64,000 nt of DNA from Aquiflexum sp. TKW24L (GTDB lineage Bacteria; Bacteroidota; Bacteroidia; Cytophagales; Cyclobacteriaceae): assembly GCF_023502205.1 (NCBI RefSeq), contig NZ_JAMFLG010000001.1:186001-250000 (forward strand). The letters are read 5' to 3'. The notes under the pieces were generated by a model. It did no database searches. It saw only the letters and a list, made by a program, of their open reading frames with translations, and was not told the origin of the DNA. A program made the translations under genes and the position numbers. Shown here piece by piece: positions 38,907-49,190 of the stretch; the stretch's first letter is position 1; each line of letters begins with the position of its first letter.

Positions 38907-39665
38907 CATTAGGTATATAGATAAGTTTAATTGAAATTTAAATCTATTTTTTAAACAATTCAAAGATTTTTTTTTATTAAATAATTGTTTTTTACTAAAA
39001 TATTAAATAAATTATGATTAGTTTGTTTCTATCGGATAAAAAAATCATTTTCAATATGATTTCCATCTCCGAGCCTCACCTGATAACAGGATTGATTTAT
39101 CGAGAATATTGAGTACTTATATGAATATTTTTTTAGGAATGCCTCACTTGGACATAGGGTTTTTCAGAGGCCTATGTACCAAACCCATACCTAATCTTGT
39201 AGTCAACCACATTTTGTACAGCTGCTGAATGATATTTTTTGTTCCTCTCATTGTTTTTTCATTCACCCAAAAAACTGCTCAAAAAAAGCTAAAAGCTTAA
39301 TAGGCCATATTGAAGAATTGGGCTATTGTGAACATAATAGGTTTAAAAATTCAAAGACTATCAGTTGGGTTTTGTTAGGAAGAAGTGATCATACACTAAA
39401 CTGTTTAATTCTGAGGATCATTTATCCTGTACCATCTTCAAAAAACGTGGAGGTCATAGGACAGGCACGCCAAAAAATCGAAACTCATATAAAATCCACA
39501 TTACCTAAAAATAAATTGCTACACATTCAAAGTCAATAATTTCGGATTCTTTTTTTCTTTAAATAAACAAAGGGAAAATATCAAAAAAATTGTTAACCCA
39601 AAATTTGAGGTTAAAAATTAAGCTCTTACAATTTTGATTTTCAATGGCTTGATATCCTTTTAGAA
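38907..39665. other. AT-rich intergenic region between HK5 and susC
   Basis: About 760 nt without a convincing gene. The first 180 nt upstream of susC are very AT-rich and should hold its promoter, although no clean TAnnTTTG was found. A 73-codon plus-strand frame at 39318-39539 starts with TTG, has no recognisable domain and was not accepted as a gene. Just downstream of HK5 there is no obvious terminator hairpin. Confidence 0.4.
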
Positions 39666-42600
39666 TTAAGTTGGAAGGAGAATAATAAAAGTTGTTCCTT
39701 TCCCCTCTTCCGAATCCACCTTGATCTCCCCCCCATGTGCCTTTACAATATCATATGACAATGATAATCCAAGACCTGTTCCCTGTCCGGTTGGCTTGGT
39801 GGTGAAGAAAGGTTGGAAGATTTTGGTTTTGATGGCGTCGGGGATGCCGGGGCCGTTGTCAGAAACTCTTATTTCTAGATTGTCTCCATTCTTCATCGTT
39901 GAGACCTTCACTAGAGGCTTTAATTCTGAATTATGAATTAAGAATTCTGAATTGGTAAACGCTTGAAATGCATTGTTGATGATATTCAACACCACCCTTC
40001 CGATTTCTTGTGGGACCACATTGATTTTGGGAAGGTTCGGGTCGAAGTTTGTCTCAAAGTCCGCATTGAAAGACTTGTCCTTTGCACGCATGCCATGGTA
40101 GGATAATCTTAGATATTCGTCCGCCAAGCCATTGATATCTGTTAATACTTTCTCTCCCGAACTTATTCTGCTGTGCTCGAGCATCCCTTTCACAATCGCA
40201 TCTGCCCGCTTGCCGTGGTGGTTGATTTTTTCTAGGTTTTGCTTGATATCATTTGAGATAAATTTAGCCTCTTCAATATCTCCTTTTTCTAACTCTGCAT
40301 TCATTTCATCCAAAAGTTCGCTACTGACTTCCGAGAAATTATTGACAAAATTCAATGGATTCTGGATTTCATGGGCGATACCGGCTGTCAGTTCACCGAG
40401 AGATGCCATCTTTTCTGATTGGATCAGCTGCGCTTGGGTGGATTTTAAAGTTTGATGGGCCATTCCGAGTTCACCATAAGCTTTCTCGATTTCTTTCGCT
40501 TGCGCTAATTCTTTGTCTTTGGTTTTTTCCCGTTCCTTTCGGAGGGTTTTTGCTTTTTGAATTAAGTGGATTCTCCAGACTAGCCCAATCAAGAACAAAG
40601 CGTAAATTCCATAAGCCCACCAGGAACGGTACCAAGGTGGCAATACTGTAAAAGTATAGGTCACAGGATCAGTCCACATTCCATTCGCGCCTAGTGCCTT
40701 CAACCTAAAAGTATATGTACCCTCATGGATATTGCCAAAAGAAGCATTTGACCTGTTGGTGACAGGACTCCAGTTATCATCATACCCTTCCAAAAGATAT
40801 TGGTACCTTACCATCTGTGGCCTTGAAGTCTCAATGGCAACAAATTCAAAAGAAACCTGATTGAGCTTATAGGGTAATACTAGATTTTGTGGAAGATGAT
40901 AAAAAGGTGTTATACCATCAAACTCAAGATTTTTAAAGCGTTGTGTCATACTATCCCTTTCTGCTAATGTCAATTCCCTCCCGAAAAGGCTTACTTCGTC
41001 TGTGATGTAGGCAGGAACGGAAATACTGTCTAGCGGATTAACTTTTTCATCAATAAAATTGGATTTCCTGTTTTCATCACCAAACTCGATTAGAGTATGC
41101 CAGCTCACAGGTTCATCCTTCACTTTAACCGATTCAATTACAAGCATCGGAAGATCTTCATTCTTATTTAAGGCCTCATAATCAAATCGAACCAACCCTG
41201 ATGATTCGGAGCCAGTGCCCGCCCAGATAATGCCTTTACTATCCAAAAGCATAGTGCCTTGTCCTCCATTCACATCTTTTACAGGATATCCTGTAGAAGT
41301 GTTGAAAATTTCCATATCGGTAAGGTTAGAAAGATCATCTGAAATATTAAAAATTGAAATCCCTAAATTAGTTCCTACGGCCATTTTTCCATTTGGCATT
41401 TGAAGGACTTGTGTTATATTATTATCAGGCAAACCTTCTGCGGTTCCAAAACTTCTAAATAAAGTAGCTGGAATACTATCTTGGTTCGAATGTTCTATAT
41501 AGGATTCTAAATCCAAAAAACTTAAGCCTCCTACAGTTCCGAACCATAGATTACCTGATTTATCCTCTACAATACTCATAATATAATTATTGGCAAGACC
41601 ATGAGCCGTTGTTAAATTGGTAAAAGTTTCGCCATCATAATAACTCAATCCACCTCCGTTAGTCCCAAACCAAAGGTTACCTGAACTATCTTCCATGCTT
41701 AAGGAAATATCATCATGTGCCAGACCTTGGACGGTGGAAAAGTTAGTTATTGATTTGCCATCATACCGGCTCATTCCTTTGCCATCTACTGTTACAAACC
41801 AAAGATTTCCGGCCCTATCCTCGGTAATATTCCTAATTCCAGAATGCACCAATCCTTGATCAGTGGTATAATTTGTAAAAGAATTACCATCATATCTGAA
41901 AACACCGAAACTCATGGTGCTCATCCATATGCTTCCATTTCTATCTTCTATGATGCTTGTAATTCCATTATCAAATTGCCCCAAGGCAAGATTAAAATTG
42001 GTAAATGATTTTCCATCATAATAACTTAGACCTCCTTCGTCAGTACTGAACCAAAGGTTTCCATCTTTATCTTCAGTGATGCTCACTACAAAAGAACTCG
42101 GCAAACCATGGGCTTTGGAAAATGTTGTGAATGATGGACCATCATAGCGACTGACGCCTCCTCCATAAGTAGCGAACCAAAGACTCCCAGTCTTATCCTT
42201 GCTAATACTTAAAATATTATTATTTGCCAACCCCTGAACAGTGGTAAAATTGGTAAACACCTTGCCATTAAAACGACTCACTCCACCCCCATCAGTACCA
42301 AACCAAAGGTTACCTGCATTATCCTCCGTGATATTCCGAACTAAATTATTTGCTAGACCTTCATTGGTAGAAAAATTGGTAATACCTACATTTCCCTGAG
42401 GCAAAGAACCTGATCGTGATTTTAGCCAATCTGAGGGTTCATAGCGGCTAACTCCCCCGCCCAAAGTGCCAAACCATAGAATTCCTTCACTATCTTCTTT
42501 AACTCTCCAAACAGCATTGCTTGCTAAGCCATGATCAGTAGATAAAGTGGTAAAGGTTTGGCCATCATAGCGGCTTACACCTCCTTCCATGGTTCCGAAC

Positions 42601-43376
42601 AAAAGGTCCCCATTTTTATCTTCAGTGATACACCAAACATTATTATCCGCCAAACCATGAGCAGTAGAAAAAGTAGTAAAAGATTTGCCGTCAAAACGAT
42701 TTAAACCATCAAATGTCCCTAACCAAATATTTCCATCCTTGTCCTCGGCTATATCCCGCACAACATTATATGAAAGGCCCTGATCCTCAGAAAAATTGGC
42801 AAAAGATTTTCCATTATAACGACTGACTCCAGTACCATCAGACCCAAACCAAAGATTGCCGGACGTATCCTCAAAAATAGACCAGATTGAATTATTTACC
42901 AGACCATGTGCAATAGTAAAATTGGTAAATGATTTTCCATCATACCGGCTCACTCCACCACCTTGGGTGCCAAACCAAAGATTCCCTGTCCTATCCATAA
43001 ATGAACATAAAATGGACTCTAATGCCAAACCATCATCAGTAGTGAAGGTCGTAAAATTAGATAAGCCACCACCTCCCATTAAAATTGTATTGCCTTCCTG
43101 ATCCAAAATAGGTTCACCTTTATCATTTTTTAAGACAGGAAGCAGGGTAGTTTCAGTTTCGATCTCGTGGATGTGTCTAACCTTTGGTTTTGGCATATCT
43201 TTTAATAAAAAAGTCTTGGGTTGTAAGCTGTCAGGGAGGTCGGCTATTACAGTTCTTCGCAAGGTTACAAGAGAGTCTTTTTCGATACTCTTGTCAATTG
43301 CTCTGAATTCCTGTTTGGTGTTGCAGGAAACCAAAAATCCCAAACAAATTGCTAAAACTAGTTTGAATGCATTCAT
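39666..43376 (-). CDS. Double-propeller Y_Y_Y sensor histidine kinase HK5
   Basis: 1236 residues, a full-length paralog of HK4 with the same order: lipoprotein-like signal (FLVSC), 14 propeller repeats (for example ITEDNAGNLWFGTDGGGVSR), Y_Y_Y domain (VRYQYLLEGYDDNWSPVTNR), the identical transmembrane stretch WWAYGIYALFLIGLVWRI, coiled coil and kinase core with His1002. No receiver or DNA-binding domain is attached. The DHp loop is the plain version ([11 protein letters not shown]), but the loop after the N box encodes TNSEFLIHNSEL from a 7-bp-period repeat. It is transcribed toward SusC/SusD from a promoter region divergent from the tricorn-like protease. Sensor ligand unknown. Confidence 0.92.
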   Translation of the reverse strand: MNAFKLVLAICLGFLVSCNTKQEFRAIDKSIEKDSLVTLRRTVIADLPDSLQPKTFLLKDMPKPKVRHIHEIETETTLLPVLKNDKGEPILDQEGNTILMGGGGLSNFTTFTTDDGLALESILCSFMDRTGNLWFGTQGGGVSRYDGKSFTNFTIAHGLVNNSIWSIFEDTSGNLWFGSDGTGVSRYNGKSFANFSEDQGLSYNVVRDIAEDKDGNIWLGTFDGLNRFDGKSFTTFSTAHGLADNNVWCITEDKNGDLLFGTMEGGVSRYDGQTFTTLSTDHGLASNAVWRVKEDSEGILWFGTLGGGVSRYEPSDWLKSRSGSLPQGNVGITNFSTNEGLANNLVRNITEDNAGNLWFGTDGGGVSRFNGKVFTNFTTVQGLANNNILSISKDKTGSLWFATYGGGVSRYDGPSFTTFSKAHGLPSSFVVSITEDKDGNLWFSTDEGGLSYYDGKSFTNFNLALGQFDNGITSIIEDRNGSIWMSTMSFGVFRYDGNSFTNYTTDQGLVHSGIRNITEDRAGNLWFVTVDGKGMSRYDGKSITNFSTVQGLAHDDISLSMEDSSGNLWFGTNGGGLSYYDGETFTNLTTAHGLANNYIMSIVEDKSGNLWFGTVGGLSFLDLESYIEHSNQDSIPATLFRSFGTAEGLPDNNITQVLQMPNGKMAVGTNLGISIFNISDDLSNLTDMEIFNTSTGYPVKDVNGGQGTMLLDSKGIIWAGTGSESSGLVRFDYEALNKNEDLPMLVIESVKVKDEPVSWHTLIEFGDENRKSNFIDEKVNPLDSISVPAYITDEVSLFGRELTLAERDSMTQRFKNLEFDGITPFYHLPQNLVLPYKLNQVSFEFVAIETSRPQMVRYQYLLEGYDDNWSPVTNRSNASFGNIHEGTYTFRLKALGANGMWTDPVTYTFTVLPPWYRSWWAYGIYALFLIGLVWRIHLIQKAKTLRKEREKTKDKELAQAKEIEKAYGELGMAHQTLKSTQAQLIQSEKMASLGELTAGIAHEIQNPLNFVNNFSEVSSELLDEMNAELEKGDIEEAKFISNDIKQNLEKINHHGKRADAIVKGMLEHSRISSGEKVLTDINGLADEYLRLSYHGMRAKDKSFNADFETNFDPNLPKINVVPQEIGRVVLNIINNAFQAFTNSEFLIHNSELKPLVKVSTMKNGDNLEIRVSDNGPGIPDAIKTKIFQPFFTTKPTGQGTGLGLSLSYDIVKAHGGEIKVDSEEGKGTTFIILLPT
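39922..39953 (-). repeat. 7-bp-period repeat inside HK5 (loop after N box)
   Basis: On the coding strand the 32 nt read AATTCAG, AATTCTT, AATTCAT, AATTCAG, AATT. Same length, phase and codon position as the tracts in HK2 and HK6, but with different unit substitutions. Confidence 0.85.
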
Positions 43377-43702
43377 TGGCCTACTTTAAATTGGTAAAAA
43401 ATATGAAATCAATCCCCACCTAAAGCGTTGATTATCTTAAATATAAGGAAGATTGTTTAAAAATTCATTCCCTTTACAAAATTTAGAATTGACCCACTCT
43501 TCCATGAGACTTCACTCCTGTACCAGCCGGTTTTAATCCATCGCAAAGTCTTTGATGAATCCGCATGATGTGATAAAACAATTGCTAAAGCTTTATACCT
43601 ATTTTTTGGTCTTTTTGATTAATTTGCTTCGATCAATACTATAAATTTTAGATATAATATCGTTGAAAGTTTATGCGTATTGGTTCACTAAACTCTTGAT
43701 TT
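43377..43702. other. Divergent promoter region between HK5 and the tricorn-like gene
   Basis: The left 110 nt duplicate the region upstream of HK4 (33620-33730). The right part, before 43703, is AT-rich with TTTTTGATTAATTTGC as a possible -7-like element. No open frame. Confidence 0.4.
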
Positions 43703-46700
43703 ATGACTAAAAAATACGCCCTCTACTTCCTATTCTTTCTGATTATCGTCCATAATTCTTTTGCACAACAAGCAAGGGCTTATCTGATGCATCCGGACAT
43801 CAACGGCAACCAATTGGTTTTTGTAGCCGAAGGTGACATTTGGAAAACCACACTTTCCGGCGGTGAAGCTGTCAGGTTGACCACACATCCAGGTGATGAG
43901 AGCTTCCCCAAAATTTCCCCAGATGGGAAATGGGTAGCTTATGCCGCGACCTATGAAGGACCTACTGAAGTTTACCTGATTCCTATTTCGGGAGGTTTGC
44001 CAAAAAGAATGACTTACGAACCTGCAGCTTCTATCCCTACAGATTGGAAGTCTCCAACCGAATTGGCTTACGTGACCAACCAATATTCCACTTTGCCAAG
44101 ACTCAATACTGTTTTGTTGAACATTGAAACCGGAAATAAAGACATTTTGCCACTTGACATGGCTGCCGAGGGGAGCTTTAACGAATCTGGTGACACTTTC
44201 TATTTTGTCAGGCCTACTTTTCACAACAATGTCACCAAACGCTACGAAGGGGGAACTGCCAGACAAGTTTGGAAATACACTGCCGGGCAAGCGGAAGCGG
44301 TAAAACTTACCAAAGATTACAAGGGTGAAGACCACCACCCTATCCATCATGGCGGCAGGGTTTACTTTATTTCATCCCGGGATGGGATCCAAAATGTCTG
44401 GTCCATGGATGAAAATGCATCAGATCTTAAGCAGCACAGCAAGCAACCAAGCTACGATGTCAGGGAAGCTTCCCTTCATTCTAACAACTTGGTGTACCGA
44501 TCAGGCGCTGATCTCTACCACCACGATCTTGCGAGCGGGCAGGAAAAAAAGCTCCCAATCAGCCTCACCTCCGATTTTGATCAGTTGAGAGAATATTGGA
44601 TTGATAATCCGGCAAGTTATGTGACGCATATTTCCCTAAGCAATGACGGTGAAAAAGTGGCTTTGACCGCCCGCGGAAGGGTTTTTGTATTTCCCTCAAA
44701 ACAAGGAAGGTCGCTCCGACTCAGTCAAAAGGATGGCGTGCGGTACAGGGATGCGGTTTTTTCAAGTGATGGCAAAGATATTTTCGCATTTTCGGATGAA
44801 AGTGGAGAATTTGAAATTCACCAATATTCCGGTTTGGGATTGGATCAGGGTAAACAGCTGACAAAAGACGGCAATACGCTGAGATTTGGCCTTATGCCTT
44901 CTCCTGATGGAAAAAAACTAGCTTACCATGACCTCAATAATGACCTATGGATCCATGATCTCACATCGGGCAAAAAGACGAAAGTTACTGCCAGCGATGA
45001 AAGTATTCAAGGAGCGAAGGCATGGTCACCGGACAGCAAATGGCTTGCTTATGGGCAGGCAGCTTCCAATACTTTCATGCAGCTTTTTATTTTCAATTCG
45101 GAGACCGGAAAGCGGATTCCGCTGACCTCTGACCGTACCAATAGCATGAATCCACAATGGAGTGCTGATGGCAATTGGATCTATTTCCTCTCTGACAGAA
45201 ATTTTGAATCAAGGATCGGTTCACCATGGGGTACCAGACAACCTGAACCGTTTTGGGAAAAGCAGATTAAAATTTATCAGGTAGGTCTGAAAAAAGGATT
45301 GGTTTCCCCTTTCCAACCCAAAAATGAACTGAAACCTGTAGAGGAAAAAAAAGGCAATGGTCCAGTGGCCGTTACAATTGATGAAGAGGGGTTGATGGAA
45401 AGGGTGAGGGAAGTGCCAGTCCCTGCAGGAAATTATAAAAACCTGGTCGTGACCGACAAAGCCCTATACTATCACCGGGTAGGTTCCGGAATGGGTGTTT
45501 ACTACGGAGGTGGCGCATCCAATGAAGACAATCCGGCTTTGATGATGACACCCATAGATGAAACGGCCGAACAAAAAGTTTTTGCGGACAAAGTCAACAG
45601 CTTTGTCACTTCATCGAACAACAAATACGCTGTCTTGAGGGTTGGTTCCAATCACTATGTGGTAGAACTGGGAACATCTCCTATTTCTGATCTTTCCAAG
45701 AGCCAGCTGAATCTTAGCGGATGGAAGTTTTCTATAGATCCGAGAGAGGATTGGAAGCAGATCTATACCGATGCCTGGAGGATGGAGCGGGATTATTTTT
45801 ATGACAAAAACATGCATGGGGTAAATTGGGATGCGATGTATCAAAAATACCTTCCGCTTGTGGACTGTGTCACAACCCGACGGGAGCTTTCCGATGTCAT
45901 GGGTGAGCTCATCGGGGAACTGAGTGTACTCCATACTTCAGTAGGCGGAGGTGACCTGAGAAGCGGAGATGATCAGATCCAATTTGGAATGTTGGGTGGC
46001 AGGTTTTCGAAAAATGAAAAGCTGAAAGGCTATAATATAGACCACATTTTCTTAAGTGATCCGGACTATCCAAACGAGATGTCGCCGCTCTCCCATCCTG
46101 ATATGAATATCGCAAAAGGCGATGTCATCACACATATTGACGGAGTTGCGGTAATAGAGTCACCGGATATGATGTATTTATTGAGAGACAAGGCAAATAA
46201 ACAAGTCCGTATCAAGATCCTCAGCAGTGCTGGCGCAGACAAAGGCGACAGGATAATAATCCCAATGACAGCTTCAGCTGAATCTAATCTCCGCTACAAT
46301 GAATGGGAATACAGCCGCAGGTTGATGGCAGAAGAAAAATCCGATGGAGACATAGGCTATGTTCACCTTCGTGCGATGACAGCCGGCGATATCAGCCAAT
46401 GGTACAGGGATTTCTATCCTCAGTTCAAAAAGTCAGGTTTGGTAATCGATGTGCGACAAAACCGTGGGGGAAATATTGATTCTTTCATCCTGGAAAAATT
46501 AATGAGGGAAGTGTTTTTTTATTGGAAAAGCAGGACAGGCGAACCCTATTACAACATGCCCTATGCCTTCAGAGGCCATTTGGTATTATTGGTGGATGAG
46601 TTTACGGCTTCAGATGGCGAGGCTTTTGCCGAAGGATTCCGAAGATTGGATTTGGGTAAATCCATAGGCGCCCGAACTTGGGGCGGGGAAGTGTGGCTTT

Positions 46701-46966
46701 CGGGAGTCAATACCTTGACGGACAACGGGGTAGCCCGTGCCCCGATGAATGGCGTCTATGGGGAAGAAGGTGAATGGTTAATAGAGGGAGTTGGGTTCAT
46801 TCCTGATATAGAAGTCATCAACCTGCCAAAAGCAACCTTCGATGGTGGCGATGCCCAGTTGGATGCAGCGATTGAGCATCTAAAAGCACTGATCAAATCC
46901 GATCCTAGACCTGTGCCGGCCCCACCGACTTATCCGGACAAAAGTTTCAAGAATAGAAAGCAATGA
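43703..46966 (+). CDS. Tricorn-like S41 protease, secreted
   Basis: 1087 residues with a signal peptide (MTKKYALYFLFFLIIVHNSFAQQ). The N-terminal 650 residues are beta-propeller repeats of TolB/tricorn type (FPKISPDGKWVAYAATYEG, AWSPDSKWLAYGQA, NPQWSADGNWIYFLSDR). Then come the tricorn core domain (WKQIYTDAWRMERDYFYDKNM), a PDZ-like domain (NIAKGDVITHIDGVAVIES) and the S41 catalytic domain: LVIDVRQNRGGNID and nucleophile Ser970 in DEFTASDGEAFAEGF. Tricorn family members degrade peptides released by other proteases; the signal peptide places this one in the periplasm. Monocistronic, with its own terminator. Confidence 0.93.
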   Translation: MTKKYALYFLFFLIIVHNSFAQQARAYLMHPDINGNQLVFVAEGDIWKTTLSGGEAVRLTTHPGDESFPKISPDGKWVAYAATYEGPTEVYLIPISGGLPKRMTYEPAASIPTDWKSPTELAYVTNQYSTLPRLNTVLLNIETGNKDILPLDMAAEGSFNESGDTFYFVRPTFHNNVTKRYEGGTARQVWKYTAGQAEAVKLTKDYKGEDHHPIHHGGRVYFISSRDGIQNVWSMDENASDLKQHSKQPSYDVREASLHSNNLVYRSGADLYHHDLASGQEKKLPISLTSDFDQLREYWIDNPASYVTHISLSNDGEKVALTARGRVFVFPSKQGRSLRLSQKDGVRYRDAVFSSDGKDIFAFSDESGEFEIHQYSGLGLDQGKQLTKDGNTLRFGLMPSPDGKKLAYHDLNNDLWIHDLTSGKKTKVTASDESIQGAKAWSPDSKWLAYGQAASNTFMQLFIFNSETGKRIPLTSDRTNSMNPQWSADGNWIYFLSDRNFESRIGSPWGTRQPEPFWEKQIKIYQVGLKKGLVSPFQPKNELKPVEEKKGNGPVAVTIDEEGLMERVREVPVPAGNYKNLVVTDKALYYHRVGSGMGVYYGGGASNEDNPALMMTPIDETAEQKVFADKVNSFVTSSNNKYAVLRVGSNHYVVELGTSPISDLSKSQLNLSGWKFSIDPREDWKQIYTDAWRMERDYFYDKNMHGVNWDAMYQKYLPLVDCVTTRRELSDVMGELIGELSVLHTSVGGGDLRSGDDQIQFGMLGGRFSKNEKLKGYNIDHIFLSDPDYPNEMSPLSHPDMNIAKGDVITHIDGVAVIESPDMMYLLRDKANKQVRIKILSSAGADKGDRIIIPMTASAESNLRYNEWEYSRRLMAEEKSDGDIGYVHLRAMTAGDISQWYRDFYPQFKKSGLVIDVRQNRGGNIDSFILEKLMREVFFYWKSRTGEPYYNMPYAFRGHLVLLVDEFTASDGEAFAEGFRRLDLGKSIGARTWGGEVWLSGVNTLTDNGVARAPMNGVYGEEGEWLIEGVGFIPDIEVINLPKATFDGGDAQLDAAIEHLKALIKSDPRPVPAPPTYPDKSFKNRKQ

Positions 46967-47011
46967 TATGCTGCTGTTCGAAATCAAAACTCGTATGCTA
47001 TAAATAGATAC

Positions 47012-47046
47012 AAAGGAGAAGGTTCATTTGGAACTTTCTCCTTTTA
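47012..47046 (+). terminator. Terminator of the tricorn-like gene
   Basis: AAAGGAGAAGGTTC (47012-47025) pairs with GAACTTTCTCCTTT (47031-47044), with one G-T pair and a 5-nt loop, ending in a T-run. It lies 45 nt after the stop codon. Confidence 0.75.
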
Positions 47047-47154
47047 TCAACCTACTCTTGCTTTCCAGGATTAAGCTCTTGATTGTTGGTTTGAAATTTG
47101 GCTATGTTGAATAAAGTCCCAAAATAATCCCTTAAGATTCTACTTAGATTGAAT

Positions 47155-48933
47155 TTACCAGAATTTCTGTTCCTCAGGCATATTTTCCAAGGCAGCTTTC
47201 ATCTGATCATACCCTTTTTGGACGATTTCCTTCCAGCGGGAATCATCCATCATTCCGATGCCTTTCAATTCCAATTCCAGATAGAGAGCAACTCCTGATT
47301 TGGTCATTTCCTGTTTTTTTCTACTGTTTAAGGTAAGGGAATTGACTAGAATGGAGGTAATGCCAGGAAGGCGGAATTTTCTTTTGCCAGTAATTTGATT
47401 CCAAATGATTTTAGTGGCAGTCGGAGTTTCTTCAAAATCCACTGGCTGAGATTTGAGCTGCGTAAGTGAGATAGCAATGATATGCTTGACAGGATAGTTG
47501 TACATGGTTTCGATGGGAAGATTGTCCACTACCCCTCCATCTACATGAAGCTGGTTTTCGATTACCACAGGAGGATAGATTCCCGGGATGGCAATACTTG
47601 CTTCTACCTGTTTCCATGCAAGGCCTCTCTCGTGTACCCTGGTAGAAGCATTGGAATAATTGGTAGAAACACAATAACTCCCAACCCAAAAATCCTCCAG
47701 ATAAGCTTCTCCGAACATCTTTTTGATGTAATTACTCATTTTTTTCCCAGACATAAATGAGATCAAAGGAAATGTAAAATCATTTTTCGTCAGTTTGCTA
47801 TTGGCTGAGTCTTTACTGTAATAATCTATCTTTTCCCTGTCAAAATCACAAAATGAAGCCGTCAATCCATATAATGCGCCTGCGCTCGTACCACCCAAAA
47901 AGTCGATTTCCATCCCGGAATCATACAGGGCTTTGATCACGCCCATATGGCCAAAGCCTTTGGCTCCACCTCCGCCTAGGACTAGACCAATCGCTTTATT
48001 GGCTAATATTCTAGCAAAGCGACGTATGTCCGGACCATAATTTTTGCGGTAATGAACATGGAGATCAATTTTCCTGCCCTCAAACCATCGCTTGGTATTT
48101 TCGGGGAATCTTGCGTTTTCGGGATGTAGGAGCAATAGGTATATTTTCTTATTAAGGATACTGTTGGAATACAGATCCAAGTGAACCTCTATCTCTTTGA
48201 CGTTGCTCTCTGCAAAAAAATCGGTGGCCAAAACTACCAAATCCGCATAGATGATGCATTGCTTAGACCAATTGAGATCCTCGTCACTGCAGACGAGGAA
48301 ATTCAATCCTTCATGTTGCTCCAAGGTATCGTAAAGTGTCTGCAATTCAAGGTTGGCATGGGAATTATGATCCAAGATCTGGATACCAACATTTAAGGAT
48401 TCAAATTGGGCTTTGATAGCATCTGTGTATTCCGAAATATCCCTTTCAGATTGGAGATTGATCACGGCAATATTTTTAGCTGATGTTTCAAGGTGTTGCT
48501 GAAGGGCATTTCTACGGAGCCTATTTACAACAAACCGGGTTAATTTGGTTGAGAAAGCCGGGTACCTAGCAACGATTCCCAAGTAGGCATTTTCTTTCAA
48601 TTCGAGGACGATTGATTTTCTGATTGCCACCACAGCAGCTGACCGTGGTTCGGACATAAACAGTGCAAATTCACCTATAGGTTCGCCTTCACCGATATCC
48701 CCGAGGGCATGCATTGTGCCGTCTTCCTGCTTTGCTAGGGCACGGAATCTGCCTGAAAGGACTATATAAAGGGTGTTGTCTACATCTCCCTGATGGAAGA
48801 GAAAGTCTCCGGTATTTAAGGAAACCTCTTTCCCTATTTCAAGAATCTGTGTCAACAGGTCTTCGCCGAGTTCGCCGAAGAGGCGAAGGAGAATTTGGCG
48901 GTTATGTGGGTTGTGGGTAAAATCTGGGTGCAA
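47155..48933 (-). CDS. Patatin-like phospholipase with cyclic-nucleotide-binding domain (NTE family), copy 2
   Basis: 592 residues, same architecture as the lipase at 24538: cNMP-binding domain with cassette GEFALFMSEPRSAAVVA (Glu88, Arg97), a middle alpha/beta region (QCIIYADLVVLATDFFAES), then the patatin domain with GLVLGGGGAKGFGH, nucleophile Ser350 in GGTSAGAL and Asp465 in VDGGVVDN. All catalytic and cyclic-nucleotide contacts are intact. It is probably a cAMP-responsive membrane phospholipase facing the cytoplasm. It lies downstream of HK6 on the same strand with about 260 nt between; that arrangement is duplicated, with the lipase deleted, at 26.5-29.2 kb. Confidence 0.92.
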   Translation of the reverse strand: MHPDFTHNPHNRQILLRLFGELGEDLLTQILEIGKEVSLNTGDFLFHQGDVDNTLYIVLSGRFRALAKQEDGTMHALGDIGEGEPIGEFALFMSEPRSAAVVAIRKSIVLELKENAYLGIVARYPAFSTKLTRFVVNRLRRNALQQHLETSAKNIAVINLQSERDISEYTDAIKAQFESLNVGIQILDHNSHANLELQTLYDTLEQHEGLNFLVCSDEDLNWSKQCIIYADLVVLATDFFAESNVKEIEVHLDLYSNSILNKKIYLLLLHPENARFPENTKRWFEGRKIDLHVHYRKNYGPDIRRFARILANKAIGLVLGGGGAKGFGHMGVIKALYDSGMEIDFLGGTSAGALYGLTASFCDFDREKIDYYSKDSANSKLTKNDFTFPLISFMSGKKMSNYIKKMFGEAYLEDFWVGSYCVSTNYSNASTRVHERGLAWKQVEASIAIPGIYPPVVIENQLHVDGGVVDNLPIETMYNYPVKHIIAISLTQLKSQPVDFEETPTATKIIWNQITGKRKFRLPGITSILVNSLTLNSRKKQEMTKSGVALYLELELKGIGMMDDSRWKEIVQKGYDQMKAALENMPEEQKFW

Positions 48934-49190
48934 AACTTTAGATGGTACGTAAGAAGTGAAATTATAGGGGTTAAGTCCTATTAATATAAAAGTTAAATAT
49001 TGAGAAACAAAAGTTTAATTCTTAAGTGGTGATTTTTTTTCATTCAAAAAACATTTCTGATTTCAATAAATCTCTAGACTCCTGATGAAAAACCAATTAT
49101 AGCAGTAAAAATAGAAAACGGCCCACGGTCAACCGGATCATTTTTTGATTCCACTTTATAACCGGCTAAAGGTAAGTCCGGATTTTAGGG
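48920..49190. repeat. Duplicated intergenic segment, copy 2 (matches 26742-27014)
   Basis: Near-identical blocks to the segment upstream of HK3's 3' end (ATTGAGAAACAAAAGTTTAA, TTCTTAAGTGGTGATT, ACTCCTGATGAAAA). In this copy it directly precedes an intact lipase gene, so it should contain that gene's promoter and 5' leader. Confidence 0.8.

Noticed and set aside
39318-39539. 73-codon plus-strand frame, its C-terminus (QKIETHIKSTLPKNKLLHIQ) faintly like a LytTR-domain fragment
   Set aside because: TTG start, no full domain, no LytTR signature and no neighbour support. The resemblance is too short to claim.
43703-46966. Considered as a DPP-IV/prolyl oligopeptidase because of the TolB-like propeller
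   Set aside because: There is no GxSxGG alpha/beta-hydrolase elbow; the C-terminus has PDZ and S41 motifs (TASDGEAF) instead.
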